From Silvibacterium dinghuense (lineage in GTDB: Bacteria; Acidobacteriota; Terriglobia; Terriglobales; Acidobacteriaceae), in the NCBI RefSeq assembly GCF_004123295.1, contig NZ_SDMK01000002.1, positions 1,127,397 through 1,191,396 of the forward strand: DNA of 64,000 nt. The letters run 5' to 3'. The translations under genes were made by a program, and so were the position numbers. Shown here one piece after another: positions 44,021-54,411 of the stretch (position 1 is its first letter; each line of letters opens with the position of its first letter). The notes beneath the pieces are model-generated. The model made no database searches. It worked only from the letters and a program-made list of their open reading frames with translations, and was not told the origin of the DNA.

Positions 44021-44830
44021 ATGCCCGAAGGAAATGAGATTCATCGCTTTGCCGAGCGACATGCGGCCGCGCTTGCCGGGAAAAGATTGCACGTGGATTC
44101 ACCGAACGGTGGATTTCCCGATGCATCCCTGCTCAACGGGCGCACCCTGAAGTTGGTCGAGGCTTACGGTAAACATTTGGGCTATGTCTTCGGAAAAGAC
44201 CTGATCGTGCATGTGCATCTCGGCATGTATGGCGACTTCTGGGAAGGCAAGATGCCGCTGCCTCCGGAAAAGGGCGCGCTGCGGTTGCGCATGTGGACCA
44301 GGACGGACTGGGTTGAGCTGCGCGGAGCCACCGATTGCTCGATCTTCGACAGCGAGAAGTGGGCAGCGCTGCTGGCAAGGCTCGGTGCCGATCCCCTGCG
44401 TGAGGATGCCGATCCGGAGCCGGCCTTTGCAACCATCCGCAAGCGCAAGACGGCAATCGGATTACTGCTGATGGACCAGCGCATCTTCGCAGGTATCGGC
44501 AACATCTTCCGCGCCGAGTTGCTCTATCGCGCACGGATCAGCCCGATGCGGCCAGGGCAGGAAGTCTCGCTCGCCGAGCTGCGGTCGATATGGAAAGACG
44601 CCTGCAAGCTGATGCCTGCGGCAATGGAAGATCGTCGCATCGTGACGACGCGGCCCAAAGATCGTCCGCACTCACGAGGCACTGTGCCAAGCGAAACTGT
44701 TTCAGACGAGGAAGTGCATTACGTTTACCGCCGCCACAATAAGCCGTGCCTGGTGTGTGGTGCGACAATCAAAAGGCAGGAGATGGGCGGGCGCACCGTG
44801 TACTGGTGCCCCGAATGCCAGAAGGCCTGA
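44021..44830 (+). CDS. Fpg/Nei-family DNA glycosylase (endonuclease VIII-like)
   Basis: A 269-residue DNA repair enzyme. The N-terminus MPEGNEIHRFAERH supplies Pro2 (the catalytic amine) and Glu3. A helix-two-turn-helix region is seen at LLMDQRIFAGIGNIFRAELLYRARISP, and a C-terminal zinc finger with CxxC (CLVCG) and a second CxxC (CPEC) is present. MPEGxxxHR resembles Nei-type rather than MutM, which usually starts MPELPEVE. It would excise oxidised bases and nick the backbone. It lies between dnaK and dnaJ, an unusual place for a repair gene. Confidence 0.9.
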   Translation: MPEGNEIHRFAERHAAALAGKRLHVDSPNGGFPDASLLNGRTLKLVEAYGKHLGYVFGKDLIVHVHLGMYGDFWEGKMPLPPEKGALRLRMWTRTDWVELRGATDCSIFDSEKWAALLARLGADPLREDADPEPAFATIRKRKTAIGLLLMDQRIFAGIGNIFRAELLYRARISPMRPGQEVSLAELRSIWKDACKLMPAAMEDRRIVTTRPKDRPHSRGTVPSETVSDEEVHYVYRRHNKPCLVCGATIKRQEMGGRTVYWCPECQKA

Positions 44831-44871
44831 GAAGCCGGCCTGCCGGAAAGTTTGAGAAGAGCTGACCAACG

Positions 44872-46089
44872 ATGCCATCGACTCAAAACAAGGATTATTA
44901 CGCCATTCTTGGCGTCAAGAAGGCGGCCACCGCGGATGAGATCCGCAAGGCCTTTCGCAAGCTTGCGCGCAAATACCACCCGGATGTGAACCCGGGCGAC
45001 AAAAAGGCCGAGGAGAAGTTCAAGGAAATCTCCGAAGCCAACGACATCCTGAGCGACGAGAAGAAGCGCAAGATTTTCGACCAGTTCGGCTTCTACTCGG
45101 ACCAGATCGACCCGGCTGCGGCCGAGGCTGCGGCACGCGGCGGTTACGGCCCTGGCGGCCCAGGCCGCGGCGGCGCGCAGGAAGTGCCATTCGACTTCGG
45201 AGGCTTCGATTTCTCCGGCTTCGAAAACGCGCAGCACGCCGGGGCAGCCGGCCAGCAGCCAGGAGGCTCGAGCTGGGGCGGGTTCAAGGATATTTTCTCC
45301 GGCATCTTCAACCAGGGCCAGGGGGGAAGAGCCCAGGAGGGTCCGCAGGGCGGCACTGACCTGGAGTATCAGGTGCAGGTCGACTTCTGGACGGCGATCC
45401 GCGGCGGCACGACGAAGCTGCAGGTACAGCGGCAGGAGATCTGCCCCACGTGTAAAGGCAAGGCTTCAACCGGCGGCGCACATACCTGCCCCGAATGCCA
45501 TGGCTCCGGCCAGGTGACGCAGATGGGCGGTCGGATGAAGTTCAATATCCAATGCCCGCGCTGCGGCGGATCGGGCAAGGTACGCAATGCCTGCCATACC
45601 TGCCACGGTCAGGGCACGGTGACACGCACCGAGACGATCGAGTTCCGTATCAAGCCGGGAACCCGCGACGGCCAACGCATTCGCCTAGCCGGCAAGGGCA
45701 ATGCGGGTGTGAACGGCGGAGCACCCGGCGATCTCTACCTGAACATTCGCGTGGGCACGAACCCGGTCTTCACACGGCAGGGCGACGATATCCACGTCAC
45801 CGTACCGGTGACGGTTTCAGAGGCAGCTCTGGGGGCGAAGATCGAGGTGCCGACCATCGACGGCCGGGCCTTGCTGAAGGTCCCCCCGGGCACGCAGAGC
45901 GGCCAGAAATTACGCATGGCCGAGCGCGGCGTTCCCTCGGCCGCACACGCCGGCGTGCGCGGCAACCAGATTGTCACCATCGAGGTGACAGTCCCCAAGG
46001 TGCAGGATGAGCGCTCGAAGGAGATCCTGCGCGAGCTGGCCAAACTGAATCCGGAAGACCCGCGCGAAGCGATCTGGGCGAAGGTCTAA
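44872..46089 (+). CDS. dnaJ: Chaperone DnaJ (Hsp40, type I)
   Basis: A 405-residue co-chaperone. The J domain (8-70) has His36-Pro-Asp38. A long Gly/Phe/Ala-rich linker (about 75-155) follows, then four CxxCxGxG-type zinc repeats ([32 protein letters not shown]) and the C-terminal substrate domains. It stimulates DnaK ATPase. It heads into the small conserved gene and hspR, forming dnaJ-X-hspR. Confidence 0.96.
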   Translation: MPSTQNKDYYAILGVKKAATADEIRKAFRKLARKYHPDVNPGDKKAEEKFKEISEANDILSDEKKRKIFDQFGFYSDQIDPAAAEAAARGGYGPGGPGRGGAQEVPFDFGGFDFSGFENAQHAGAAGQQPGGSSWGGFKDIFSGIFNQGQGGRAQEGPQGGTDLEYQVQVDFWTAIRGGTTKLQVQRQEICPTCKGKASTGGAHTCPECHGSGQVTQMGGRMKFNIQCPRCGGSGKVRNACHTCHGQGTVTRTETIEFRIKPGTRDGQRIRLAGKGNAGVNGGAPGDLYLNIRVGTNPVFTRQGDDIHVTVPVTVSEAALGAKIEVPTIDGRALLKVPPGTQSGQKLRMAERGVPSAAHAGVRGNQIVTIEVTVPKVQDERSKEILRELAKLNPEDPREAIWAKV

Positions 46090-46134
46090 GCCAAACGCTG
46101 AGACAGCAACAACCGAGGGAGACAGCGGCAGACA

Positions 46135-46605
46135 ATGACAGAGATGGCGGCACAGGATGAGATCGTACGCGACGACGCCAATGAACTTCTGAATGCCTCC
46201 GTCTCCTACGGCAAGCGGATGCTGCGCAAGTACGGAGAGTTCGGACCATTCGGCTTCCGATTAAATGAAGACGGCCAGGCGGTCATGGAGCCCATCGCAC
46301 AGCATCAGATGCCTGCCGATGCTGCGTTGCTGCACGATCTGTTGCGCCAGCAGCTGACCGAGCGGGCACAGCGCGGCAAGCTGCCGGGCGCGGCCCTGGC
46401 CTCGAATGTGACCATGGCGCAGCCCTCGAGCGAGGGCTATTGTGATGCCATCATGGTAGAGATCGAGCACCGCAAGGGCTATGTGATCAAGGCGTTTGTC
46501 CCATATAAGATCACCGGAGGCCAGTTTTTTGGCTTCTTCCCCCGCGTGGTGCGATTCGGATCGATTCGGACGCAACCGGCGGTGGCCCAGCTCTTTACTT
46601 TCTGA
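46135..46605 (+). CDS. Conserved hypothetical protein between dnaJ and hspR
   Basis: A 156-residue soluble protein with an N-terminal helix (NELLNASVSYGKRMLRKYGEFGPFGFRL), a middle helix (LLHDLLRQQLTERAQRGKLPG) and C-terminal strands (AIMVEIEHRKGYVIKAFVPYKI, GQFFGFFPRVVRFG). I do not recognise the family. It lies 45 bp after dnaJ and 9 bp before hspR, so it is part of the heat-shock unit and may assist it. Confidence 0.75.
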   Translation: MTEMAAQDEIVRDDANELLNASVSYGKRMLRKYGEFGPFGFRLNEDGQAVMEPIAQHQMPADAALLHDLLRQQLTERAQRGKLPGAALASNVTMAQPSSEGYCDAIMVEIEHRKGYVIKAFVPYKITGGQFFGFFPRVVRFGSIRTQPAVAQLFTF

Positions 46606-46614
46606 GGAACTGCC

Positions 46615-47031
46615 ATGCCGACAAAGCGAAAATCTAAAGGCGCCTATATGATCTCGGCCGTCGCCGAGATGTATGGCATTCATCCCCAGACGCTGCGGCT
46701 TTACGAGCGCGAAGGCCTGCTGAAGCCCTCACGCAGCGACGGCAATACACGCATGTACACAGATGAGGACCTGGAGCGCCTCGAGTTCATCCTTAACCTT
46801 GCGCGCGACCTGGGCGTGAATATTGCAGGCATTGCCATCATTCTCCAGATGCGTGAGCGCATGGAGGAGATGAACCGGCAGATGCAGGGATTTGTGGACT
46901 ACGTGCGGTCGGAGATGGTGTCGCGGATGCAGGGGATGGGGCAGCCGGCGGCCTCAGCCATCGTGCCGCTGCGCCGTCCTGTGGTCGTCTCGCCTAAGCC
47001 AGCTACCCCCAAGCCAAAAGCACGCCGATAA
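46615..47031 (+). CDS. hspR: HspR, MerR-family heat-shock repressor
   Basis: A 138-residue protein with an N-terminal MerR-type winged helix (YMISAVAEMYGIHPQTLRLYEREGLLKPSRSDGNTRMYTDEDLERLEFILNLARDLGVNIAGI), matching HspR especially in the HPQTLRLYER and GVNIAGI stretches. It has a short coiled coil and a basic Pro-rich tail ending in Arg-Arg. HspR represses dnaK-type operons by binding HAIR sites, with DnaK as co-repressor. A matching site lies in front of dnaK here. Confidence 0.92.
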   Translation: MPTKRKSKGAYMISAVAEMYGIHPQTLRLYEREGLLKPSRSDGNTRMYTDEDLERLEFILNLARDLGVNIAGIAIILQMRERMEEMNRQMQGFVDYVRSEMVSRMQGMGQPAASAIVPLRRPVVVSPKPATPKPKARR

Positions 47032-47150
47032 GTCCCGTTTTTCGAAGCGATTACGATATCGTTAGCGCAACTTTCCCAGCGCTGCGCTAGTCTAATATGG
47101 TGCTCGGTACACGTAGTCTTTACAGATAACCCAGGCATCCTAGCCGCCCC

Positions 47151-48356
47151 ATGATGAAACTTTTGCTTGGCCTCAGCCTTTTGGGCCTGCTGAGCTCCAC
47201 AGTGTTCAGCATTCTGGTTTTTCGCGCCGCCGGACGTTTTGTGCGGCGCCGTCGCGATGCTCTTCGCGCTGATTCTCCATCCTTCTCTGCGCCGGTCTCA
47301 CTTTTTAAGCCGCTTCACGGAGACGAGCCCCAGCTCGAGGCGCATCTCGAGAGCTTTTTCCGGCAGGATTATCCGAAATACGAGATTCTCTTCGGCGCCC
47401 GTGTCGCGACCGATCCCGGACTTGAAGCCGCACGCCGCGTCGCTGCCCGTTATCCGCATATTCCCGTGAAATATGTGCTCACCGGCGAACCGTGGCATAT
47501 CAATGCCAAGGTCTGCACGCTGGAATTGATGGAGCGTGCCGCAGCCTATGACATCTTTATCGTCAGCGACAGCGATGTCCGCGTGACTCCGAATTACCTG
47601 CGCGAAGTTGCTGCTCCCTTCGCCGACTCAAAAGTCGGCGCCGTTACGTGCCTCTATCGTGGCGTCGGCAGCAATGGACTCTGGTCGAAGCTCGAAGGCG
47701 CGGGTATGTCCGTGGAGATGACGGCCGGAGTGCTCGTGGCCGACATGCTGGAAGGCACGCAGTTTACCCTTGGCCCCACCATGGCCGCACGCCGCAGCTG
47801 CGTTCAGGAGATGGGCGGCTTCGGCTCACTCGGTTCGTATTGCGCCGACGATTTTGTGCTGGGCAACCGGATTCACAATAACGGTCATACCGTGGTGCTC
47901 TCCACGCACATCATCGATCACATCGTACTGAACGAGGATTTCGTCGATTCCCAGAAGCACCAGATCCGCTGGATGAAGTCCACGCGCTTTTCACGGCCCA
48001 AGGGACACTTCGGCACCTGCCTCACCTTCAGCGTGCCGTTCGGCATTCTTGGCTTCGTCGCTGCACTCCTCGATCATCTGCCACATTTCGCATTTGGCCT
48101 GTTGGGCTTCAGTGTCCTTAGCCGTGCACTGCTGGCAGCTGTGATCAGCCGCAACGTTGTCCAGGAAAAGAACTGGCTCCAGACAGCCGCCCTCTTCCCT
48201 CTGCGTGATCTTCTTGGATTTTTCTACTGGGCCGCGAGCTATGCGGGCAGCACGATCGTCTGGAGAAATCAGAATTACATTTTGACTACCGATGGCCTCA
48301 TGCTTCCCGCCGAAGCCGAGGACGACTCGAAGAGCGCTCCGGCGTTCACCTCCTGA
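47151..48356 (+). CDS. GT21-family glycosyltransferase (ceramide glucosyltransferase/HpnI-like)
   Basis: A 401-residue membrane-bound glycosyltransferase. It has an N-terminal membrane helix (3-25), a GT-A core with the aspartates of SDSDVRV and FGSLGSYCADDFVLG, the (Q/R)xxRW element in KHQIRWMKSTRFSRP, and two or three C-terminal hydrophobic segments. The set D, D, D, QxxRW defines the ceramide glucosyltransferase family. In hopanoid-producing bacteria the relative HpnI transfers GlcNAc to bacteriohopanetetrol. The acceptor here is not determined: hopanoid and sphingolipid are both possible, and no other hpn gene is adjacent. Confidence 0.83.
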   Translation: MMKLLLGLSLLGLLSSTVFSILVFRAAGRFVRRRRDALRADSPSFSAPVSLFKPLHGDEPQLEAHLESFFRQDYPKYEILFGARVATDPGLEAARRVAARYPHIPVKYVLTGEPWHINAKVCTLELMERAAAYDIFIVSDSDVRVTPNYLREVAAPFADSKVGAVTCLYRGVGSNGLWSKLEGAGMSVEMTAGVLVADMLEGTQFTLGPTMAARRSCVQEMGGFGSLGSYCADDFVLGNRIHNNGHTVVLSTHIIDHIVLNEDFVDSQKHQIRWMKSTRFSRPKGHFGTCLTFSVPFGILGFVAALLDHLPHFAFGLLGFSVLSRALLAAVISRNVVQEKNWLQTAALFPLRDLLGFFYWAASYAGSTIVWRNQNYILTTDGLMLPAEAEDDSKSAPAFTS

Positions 48357-48523
48357 GCGGGCCAACGCCCTGCTTCGCAACCGCCGATCCGGCAGGCTGA
48401 TGGCCTGTCGTTGACCTTGGCAAGCACGGATTTACACATGTATCGGAAACAGAAAACCCGCGGCGTGTCTTTTCTCTGCCTCGCCGCTTCCCTGCACGTC
48501 CAACCTGCCGCGAGTGCCACCCG

Positions 48524-50113
48524 ATGAGCACCGGCAGAACTGCAGTCATCATCGGAGCCGGGCCCGCCGGGCTCACCGCAGCGCTCGAGTTCCTTCGCCG
48601 CAGCGACATTCGCCCCATCGTGCTTGAGGCCAGCCATCGTATCGGCGGCATCTCCTGCACGATCGAATACAAGGGCAACCGCATGGATATTGGCGGACAC
48701 CGCTTCTTCTCGAAGGTGGACCGCGTGATGGACTGGTGGACCGAACTGATGCCGATCGTCTCGGACGAGAGCGGTGACGGCGCACACACGGTCAGCTACC
48801 AGAATCGCACCAGCACCGTAAATGCCCGCACAGCCAGCGAGGACGAAGAGCTGGTCATGCTTGTGCGTCCGCGCAAGAGCCGCATTTATTTCCTCCGCGG
48901 CTTCTTCGATTACCCGATCACCCTGAGCGCAGGCACACTGGCGCGGCTCGGACCAGTGCGCACCATCAAGATCGGTATCAGCTATCTGCTGGCGCGCATA
49001 TTTCCGCGCAAGGAAGAGAAAACGCTCGAAGACTTCCTGATCAACCGCTTCGGCAAAGAGCTCTACAAGACCTTCTTCCAGTCCTACACCGAGAAGGTAT
49101 GGGGCGTGCCATGCGACCAGATCAGCGCGGCCTGGGGCGCACAGCGCATCAAGGGACTCTCGCTTCGCACGGCTGTCATGCACTTCCTCAAGAAGGCCTT
49201 CAGCCGCAAAAAGAAGTCGAGCGATATCGCGCAGAAAGACACCGAGACATCGCTGATCGAGAAATTTCTCTATCCCAAGCTTGGACCTGGCCAGTTGTGG
49301 GAGCACGTCGCGGATGAGGTCGTCCGCATGGGGGGCGAGGTACGCATGAACACTCGCGCCGAGCGGCTCTTCACCGATGGCAACCGCGTGACCTCCGTCG
49401 AGGTTCGCTATGAAAGCGGTGAGACCGAGATCATTCGCGCCGACTTCGTCTTCTCGACCATGCCGATCCGCGAGCTGATTCACTGCCTGGACGCGCCGAT
49501 CCCGGCGAATGTGAAAGAAGTGGCCGAAGGGCTCATCTATCGTGACTTCATCACCGTGGGCCTGCTGGTGAACAAGTTAACTGTCACTGAGCCGGATGGA
49601 TCACCACTCAAGGACACCTGGATCTATATCCAGGAGCCGGATGTGACGGTAGGAAGGCTCCAGATCTTCAATAACTGGAGCCCATACATGGTCGCCGATC
49701 CGACAAAGGTCTGGATCGGGCTCGAGTATTTCTGCTACGACACCGATCCGATGTGGCATATGCAAAACGATGAGATCGCGCGTTTCGCAATCGCCGAAGT
49801 GGAGAAGATCGGCATCCTGAAGACTGGGGATGTACTTGACGCGCATGTCGTGCGTGTTCCGAAGACCTATCCCGCATACTTCGGAACCTATGATCGGTTC
49901 GAAGAGATTATCGAATACACTTCGAAATTCGAGAATCTCTTCCTGGTAGGCCGCAACGGCATGCATAAGTACAACAACCAGGATCACTCCATGCTGACGG
50001 CGATGACTGCCGTGGATAACATCACCGCAGGGAATTTCGATAAAGACCCGCTATGGAAGATCAACACCGAGCAGGAGTATCACGAGGAGAAGAACGGCTC
50101 AGAGAAGCAGTAA
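48524..50113 (+). CDS. FAD-dependent oxidoreductase, amine-oxidase/UGM-like superfamily
   Basis: A 529-residue flavoprotein. The Rossmann FAD motif [20 protein letters not shown] is at the N-terminus, then [22 protein letters not shown] and a C-terminal [24 protein letters not shown], all typical of NAD(P)/FAD-dependent proteins related to protoporphyrinogen oxidase and UDP-galactopyranose mutase. The exact reaction is not evident. It is 168 bp after the GT21 gene, so it may act in the same glycolipid pathway, and it is closed by a strong terminator. Confidence 0.83.
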   Translation: MSTGRTAVIIGAGPAGLTAALEFLRRSDIRPIVLEASHRIGGISCTIEYKGNRMDIGGHRFFSKVDRVMDWWTELMPIVSDESGDGAHTVSYQNRTSTVNARTASEDEELVMLVRPRKSRIYFLRGFFDYPITLSAGTLARLGPVRTIKIGISYLLARIFPRKEEKTLEDFLINRFGKELYKTFFQSYTEKVWGVPCDQISAAWGAQRIKGLSLRTAVMHFLKKAFSRKKKSSDIAQKDTETSLIEKFLYPKLGPGQLWEHVADEVVRMGGEVRMNTRAERLFTDGNRVTSVEVRYESGETEIIRADFVFSTMPIRELIHCLDAPIPANVKEVAEGLIYRDFITVGLLVNKLTVTEPDGSPLKDTWIYIQEPDVTVGRLQIFNNWSPYMVADPTKVWIGLEYFCYDTDPMWHMQNDEIARFAIAEVEKIGILKTGDVLDAHVVRVPKTYPAYFGTYDRFEEIIEYTSKFENLFLVGRNGMHKYNNQDHSMLTAMTAVDNITAGNFDKDPLWKINTEQEYHEEKNGSEKQ

Positions 50114-50136
50114 CCCCTGCGTCTCTTCCCTGCTTC

Positions 50137-50168
50137 AGAAAAGCCTGCGCTCACGCGCAGGCTTTTCT
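50137..50168. terminator. Strong bidirectional terminator
   Basis: A perfect 14-bp stem with a TCAC loop, flanked by A-rich and T-rich arms so it works on both strands. It lies between the FAD oxidoreductase gene and the convergent small gene. Confidence 0.93.
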
Positions 50169-50185
50169 CTTAGATGGAAACGAGA

Positions 50186-50458
50186 TCACTCCCACTGCGA
50201 GGCATGCCGGCGTAGCCACCAGCATGGTGTAACGCCATGCGGAAAGATTGCTCTGGCGCACTGTGTTGGCTGCGTCCCCATATAGTCATACTCGGCCTTG
50301 TTGCCCTTGAGGGGCGTGGCGAGGAATTGCTTGACGTCGACAGAATCATAACCGCGGCCGCGTGCGGACTGAAGATGGAACACAGCAAAGTCGACGATGT
50401 AGGCCCCAATGAAAGCCACCACCAGCACTCGCACAGCCAGCCACAGCAGCTTCTTCAT
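50186..50458 (-). CDS. Small membrane-anchored hypothetical protein
   Basis: A 90-residue protein with basic residues and one membrane helix at the N-terminus (KKLLWLAVRVLVVAFIGAYIVDFAV), then a polar domain with two cysteines (TQPTQCARAIF and TPCWW). The ATG at 50458 has GGAGG upstream; the frame is open 10 codons further. It is not recognised. It lies 38 bp after the peroxiredoxin-like gene on the same strand. Confidence 0.75.
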   Translation of the reverse strand: MKKLLWLAVRVLVVAFIGAYIVDFAVFHLQSARGRGYDSVDVKQFLATPLKGNKAEYDYMGTQPTQCARAIFPHGVTPCWWLRRHASQWE

Positions 50459-50496
50459 CGCGCCTCCGCGAAATGAGATAAGAACCAACCCTTTAG

Positions 50497-51150
50497 CTAG
50501 TGCGCACGGACCGGCAGATGCGCGAGCACGTCTTCGGGCTCAGGCCGCACGCGATAGTCGGCATGCGCTTCGGCATAGAGCACGGTGCCATCCATATCGA
50601 TAACATAGGTTGCGGGCAGCGGCAGACGCCAGCTCTCTTCCCCATTCACGAAGGGGATGTTCACCAGGACGCTGCGGTAATACTGACGCTGAAAGTCCGG
50701 AACGGTATAGGCAATACCAAACTGCTCAGCCACACGACACTCCTCATCCCGCAAGAGCGGGAAAGGAATGTTGTGCTGACCCTGCGTGAAATCGCTCTGC
50801 CGCGTCGTTTGCGGAGAAATCGCAACCAGCAAACCACCGCGCTCGCGCACAATGGGATAAAGATCGCGCCACACTTCGAGCTCCGTGACACAGTATGGGC
50901 ACCAGCGTCCACGAAAGAAGTTGACGACCAAGGGACCAAGTGCAAGCAGGTCCGAGGAATTTACGCGGCGGCCATTGGCATCAGGCAGTGCAAACTCGGG
51001 GATCTTGGCACCCACGCCGAGAATCTTCTGCTCGATCCCGGTAGCAAACAGCTCTTCTACGGCACGCTCACCGATGGCCAGCCGCTCCGGCTGCACAAGA
51101 GTACGCGTATTGGCAGTGATTTCGTCGAGCTGGTCCTGAAGATGGGGCAT
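50497..51150 (-). CDS. Peroxiredoxin-like (AhpC/TSA) protein
   Basis: A 217-residue thioredoxin-fold protein with the redox centre GRWCPYC inside LVVNFFRGRWCPYCVTELEVWRDL. A helical N-terminus of about 50 residues precedes it, and VISPQT- and TYVIDMDGTVLYAEAHADYR-type strands follow. CxxC rather than the lone peroxidatic Cys of classical AhpC suggests the PRX-like subgroup. It probably reduces peroxides or protein thiols in the cytoplasm. It lies 5 bp downstream of ffh. Confidence 0.85.
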   Translation of the reverse strand: MPHLQDQLDEITANTRTLVQPERLAIGERAVEELFATGIEQKILGVGAKIPEFALPDANGRRVNSSDLLALGPLVVNFFRGRWCPYCVTELEVWRDLYPIVRERGGLLVAISPQTTRQSDFTQGQHNIPFPLLRDEECRVAEQFGIAYTVPDFQRQYYRSVLVNIPFVNGEESWRLPLPATYVIDMDGTVLYAEAHADYRVRPEPEDVLAHLPVRAH

Positions 51151-51155
51151 TTCGG

Positions 51156-52538
51156 CTACCTGCCCATTCCGCCACGCATGCCACCGAGCATGCCCATAGC
51201 GCGGCGCTGCAGCATGCCGCCCTTGCCCACGTTCTTGAACATCTTGCGCATCTGCGCATACTGGCGGAGAAGCTGGTTCACCTCCTGTACGGAAGTACCC
51301 GAACCGGCGGCGATGCGCTTACGGCGGCTGCCGGAGATGATCTCGTGGTTGTTGCGCTCGTGCTGCGTCATGGAGTTGATAATGGCCTCCACGCGCGTGA
51401 ACTGCTTTTCATCGACCTGATCGGCCATCTGCTGCATGCCGGCGAATGGGCCGACGGAGGGCAGCATCTTCATGATGCTCTGCAATGAACCGAGCTTGCG
51501 GATCTGCCGCAACTGGTCGCGGAAGTCTTCCAGCGAGAAGCCATCGCCGCTCAGCGCCTTCTTCGCGAACTCTTCGGACTTCTTCTTATCGAGCGTGGCT
51601 TCGGCCTTCTCGATGAGCGTCATGATGTCGCCCATTCCGAGGATGCGGCTCACGATACGATCGGGATGGAAGGGCTCGAAAGCATCCGGCTTTTCACCCA
51701 GGCCGATGAACTTCACCGGCTGTCCGGTGACATGGCGGATAGAAAGCGCAGCACCACCGCGCGCATCGCCATCCATCTTGGTGAGCACTACGCCGGTAAG
51801 CGCGAGGCGCTTGTGGAACTCTTCGGCCGAACGCACTGCGTCCTGGCCGGTCATGGCGTCGGCGACAAAGAGGATCTCCTGCGGAGCGAGCAGCGACTTG
51901 AGCATCGACATCTCGTCCATCAGATCGGTATCGATGTGCAGACGGCCTGCAGTATCGACGATGAGCGTGTCGCAGCCGCTGATGACAGCCTCGCGGCGCG
52001 CTTCCTTGGCAAGGCGCTCAACAAGCGGCGTGCCAGCCTCTTCGCCCTTGGTATCGCCTTCGTAGATCTTGGCCTTGATCGAGTTCGCAACCACCTTGAG
52101 CTGCTCACGCGCGGCCGGACGATAGACGTCGACCGAGACGAGCATGGGGCGATGACCGCCCTTCTGCAGCCACGCAGCGAGCTTGCCGGAGGTGGTCGTT
52201 TTACCGGAACCCTGCAAGCCGGCCATGAGGATGACCGTTGGCGGACGCGAGGAGAACTGGAAACGCGCGGTGTCCTTGCCGAGCAAAGCGACCAGTTCGT
52301 CACGAACGATCTTGATGACCTGCTCGGTGGGTGAAAGCGCGGTCATGACTTCCTGGCCGACAGCCTTGGCGCGAATGTGCTCGATCAGTTCCTTGACGAC
52401 GTTCAGGTTGACGTCGGCTTCGAGCAGGGCGACGCGAATTTCGCGCAGCGCCTCCTGGATGTTTTCTTCGGTGATGGTGCCCTGGCCGCGCAGGTTTTTG
52501 AATGCGCGCTGCAGCTTCTCAGAAAGATTCTCAAACAT
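51156..52538 (-). CDS. ffh: Signal recognition particle protein Ffh (SRP54)
   Basis: A 460-residue SRP GTPase. It has an N-terminal helical bundle, a G domain with GLQGSGKTTTSGKLA, DVYRPAAREQL, DTAGRLHID and TKMDGDARGGAALS, and a Met-rich M domain (ISGSRRKRIAAGSGTSVQEVNQLLRQYAQMRKMF then a Gly/Met tail) that binds 4.5S RNA and signal peptides. It targets nascent membrane proteins to FtsY/SecYEG. Confidence 0.97.
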   Translation of the reverse strand: MFENLSEKLQRAFKNLRGQGTITEENIQEALREIRVALLEADVNLNVVKELIEHIRAKAVGQEVMTALSPTEQVIKIVRDELVALLGKDTARFQFSSRPPTVILMAGLQGSGKTTTSGKLAAWLQKGGHRPMLVSVDVYRPAAREQLKVVANSIKAKIYEGDTKGEEAGTPLVERLAKEARREAVISGCDTLIVDTAGRLHIDTDLMDEMSMLKSLLAPQEILFVADAMTGQDAVRSAEEFHKRLALTGVVLTKMDGDARGGAALSIRHVTGQPVKFIGLGEKPDAFEPFHPDRIVSRILGMGDIMTLIEKAEATLDKKKSEEFAKKALSGDGFSLEDFRDQLRQIRKLGSLQSIMKMLPSVGPFAGMQQMADQVDEKQFTRVEAIINSMTQHERNNHEIISGSRRKRIAAGSGTSVQEVNQLLRQYAQMRKMFKNVGKGGMLQRRAMGMLGGMRGGMGR

Positions 52539-52790
52539 GGCTCATCTAGCAGTTTATCAGTGCAATGGCAGCTGGGAATTCTGGAGCAGAGTTCCGCCAA
52601 TTTGAGGCCTCAGGTGTGGAAAAAGAGGGACATTCCAGTGCAACGCTCATCAGCCGAAGAAGCAAGCCCTCTTCGCGAAAACCCCTATCGATACTGGAGA
52701 AAACATCATTTATTGAAATCTCCGCAAGAACGCATAGCGAGCTGCGATGAGGCAGTTTGACCAGAGTACCCCCAATTGTTACTATCAAGT

Positions 52791-53552
<762 letters not shown>

Positions 53553-54090
53553 GCGCGGCACACGGCGGAGCGAGTCGAGAACCTGTTGCGTCAGATTAAA
53601 GTAGCGATCGCGAGTGGGAAAACGAGGGTACAGGCGCGCAAGGAGTCATCGATCATAGAGCAGACATATTACCGCCGGCGCCGTGAGGAGCTTGGAGATA
53701 TACATGCGAAGCGCTTGTAGTGCACGTGGAGAGAAGATGGTCGAGTGTTAAAGGTAATCGCATCCCTGTCCAAAACGATAGTAAGAAAGGCTTGCCGGAA
53801 CATCTTCACTTGGCAGCGGACCAGAATTCGTCACGCACGACCTGCACAAATGGCTTGCTAAGGCTGGAGTGAAAACAATGTATTTCGAACTCAACTCTCC
53901 GTTGGAGAATGGTTGCTGCAAGAGCCTCAACGCCAAGGCACACGATGAGTTCATAAATGGGTATCTTCTACTACTTGCCCAAAGAGCTGCGCGTGTTGGC
54001 TGAACGCTGGCACAAACGTGCAACACATTATCATTGGGCTATAGGCGGTCGGCACTAGGAACATGGCTATGCCCGCTGGGCAGCCGAGGG
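53553..54090 (+). pseudogene. IS3-family transposase relic (orfA fused to decayed orfB)
   Basis: Frame 53553-53720 encodes 55 residues like IS3-family OrfA (ARHTAERVENLLRQIK, EQTYYRRRREE) and ends in a stop. From about 53726 the sequence encodes OrfB pieces: VERRWSS, then after a frame change GPEFVTHDLHKWLAKAGVKTMYFELNSPLENG, which includes the last Glu of the DDE triad, then after another frameshift FYYLPKELRVLAERWHK. The OrfB start and first two catalytic Asp regions are deleted. The element is nonfunctional. Confidence 0.85.
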
Positions 54091-54411
54091 GAGGTAGTCG
54101 CTTCTCCAGCCTCCATTAATCGATACGCTACATGAGCAATCTCTCTGGCACAAAACATCGGGGAAGTCACAAGTAGAGCCGACACTGAATTTGAACCTGT
54201 GGTTGACCCTGTATTTGGCTTAAGGCGAAGGAAGAGAATAAGCGCTTTCCGCTCTCAGGAATGAGCCATATTGGGCATTTACCTATTCCGCCTGTACCCT
54301 GTACCACGAAACAACATTTTATCGTCTAAGCAATGAGATATGCTGTGAACGGCTATTTAAGGTAGGGACACGATACCGATTTCAGGACAATGGGAGCCTA
54401 AAGACAGCCAC
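54091..54411. other. Stretch between IS relic and wzz, probably containing its promoter
   Basis: About 320 bp. Possible further transposon scraps near 54190-54220, otherwise no gene seen. The promoter of the polysaccharide cluster is expected here, but I cannot point to clear -35/-10 boxes. Confidence 0.5.
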
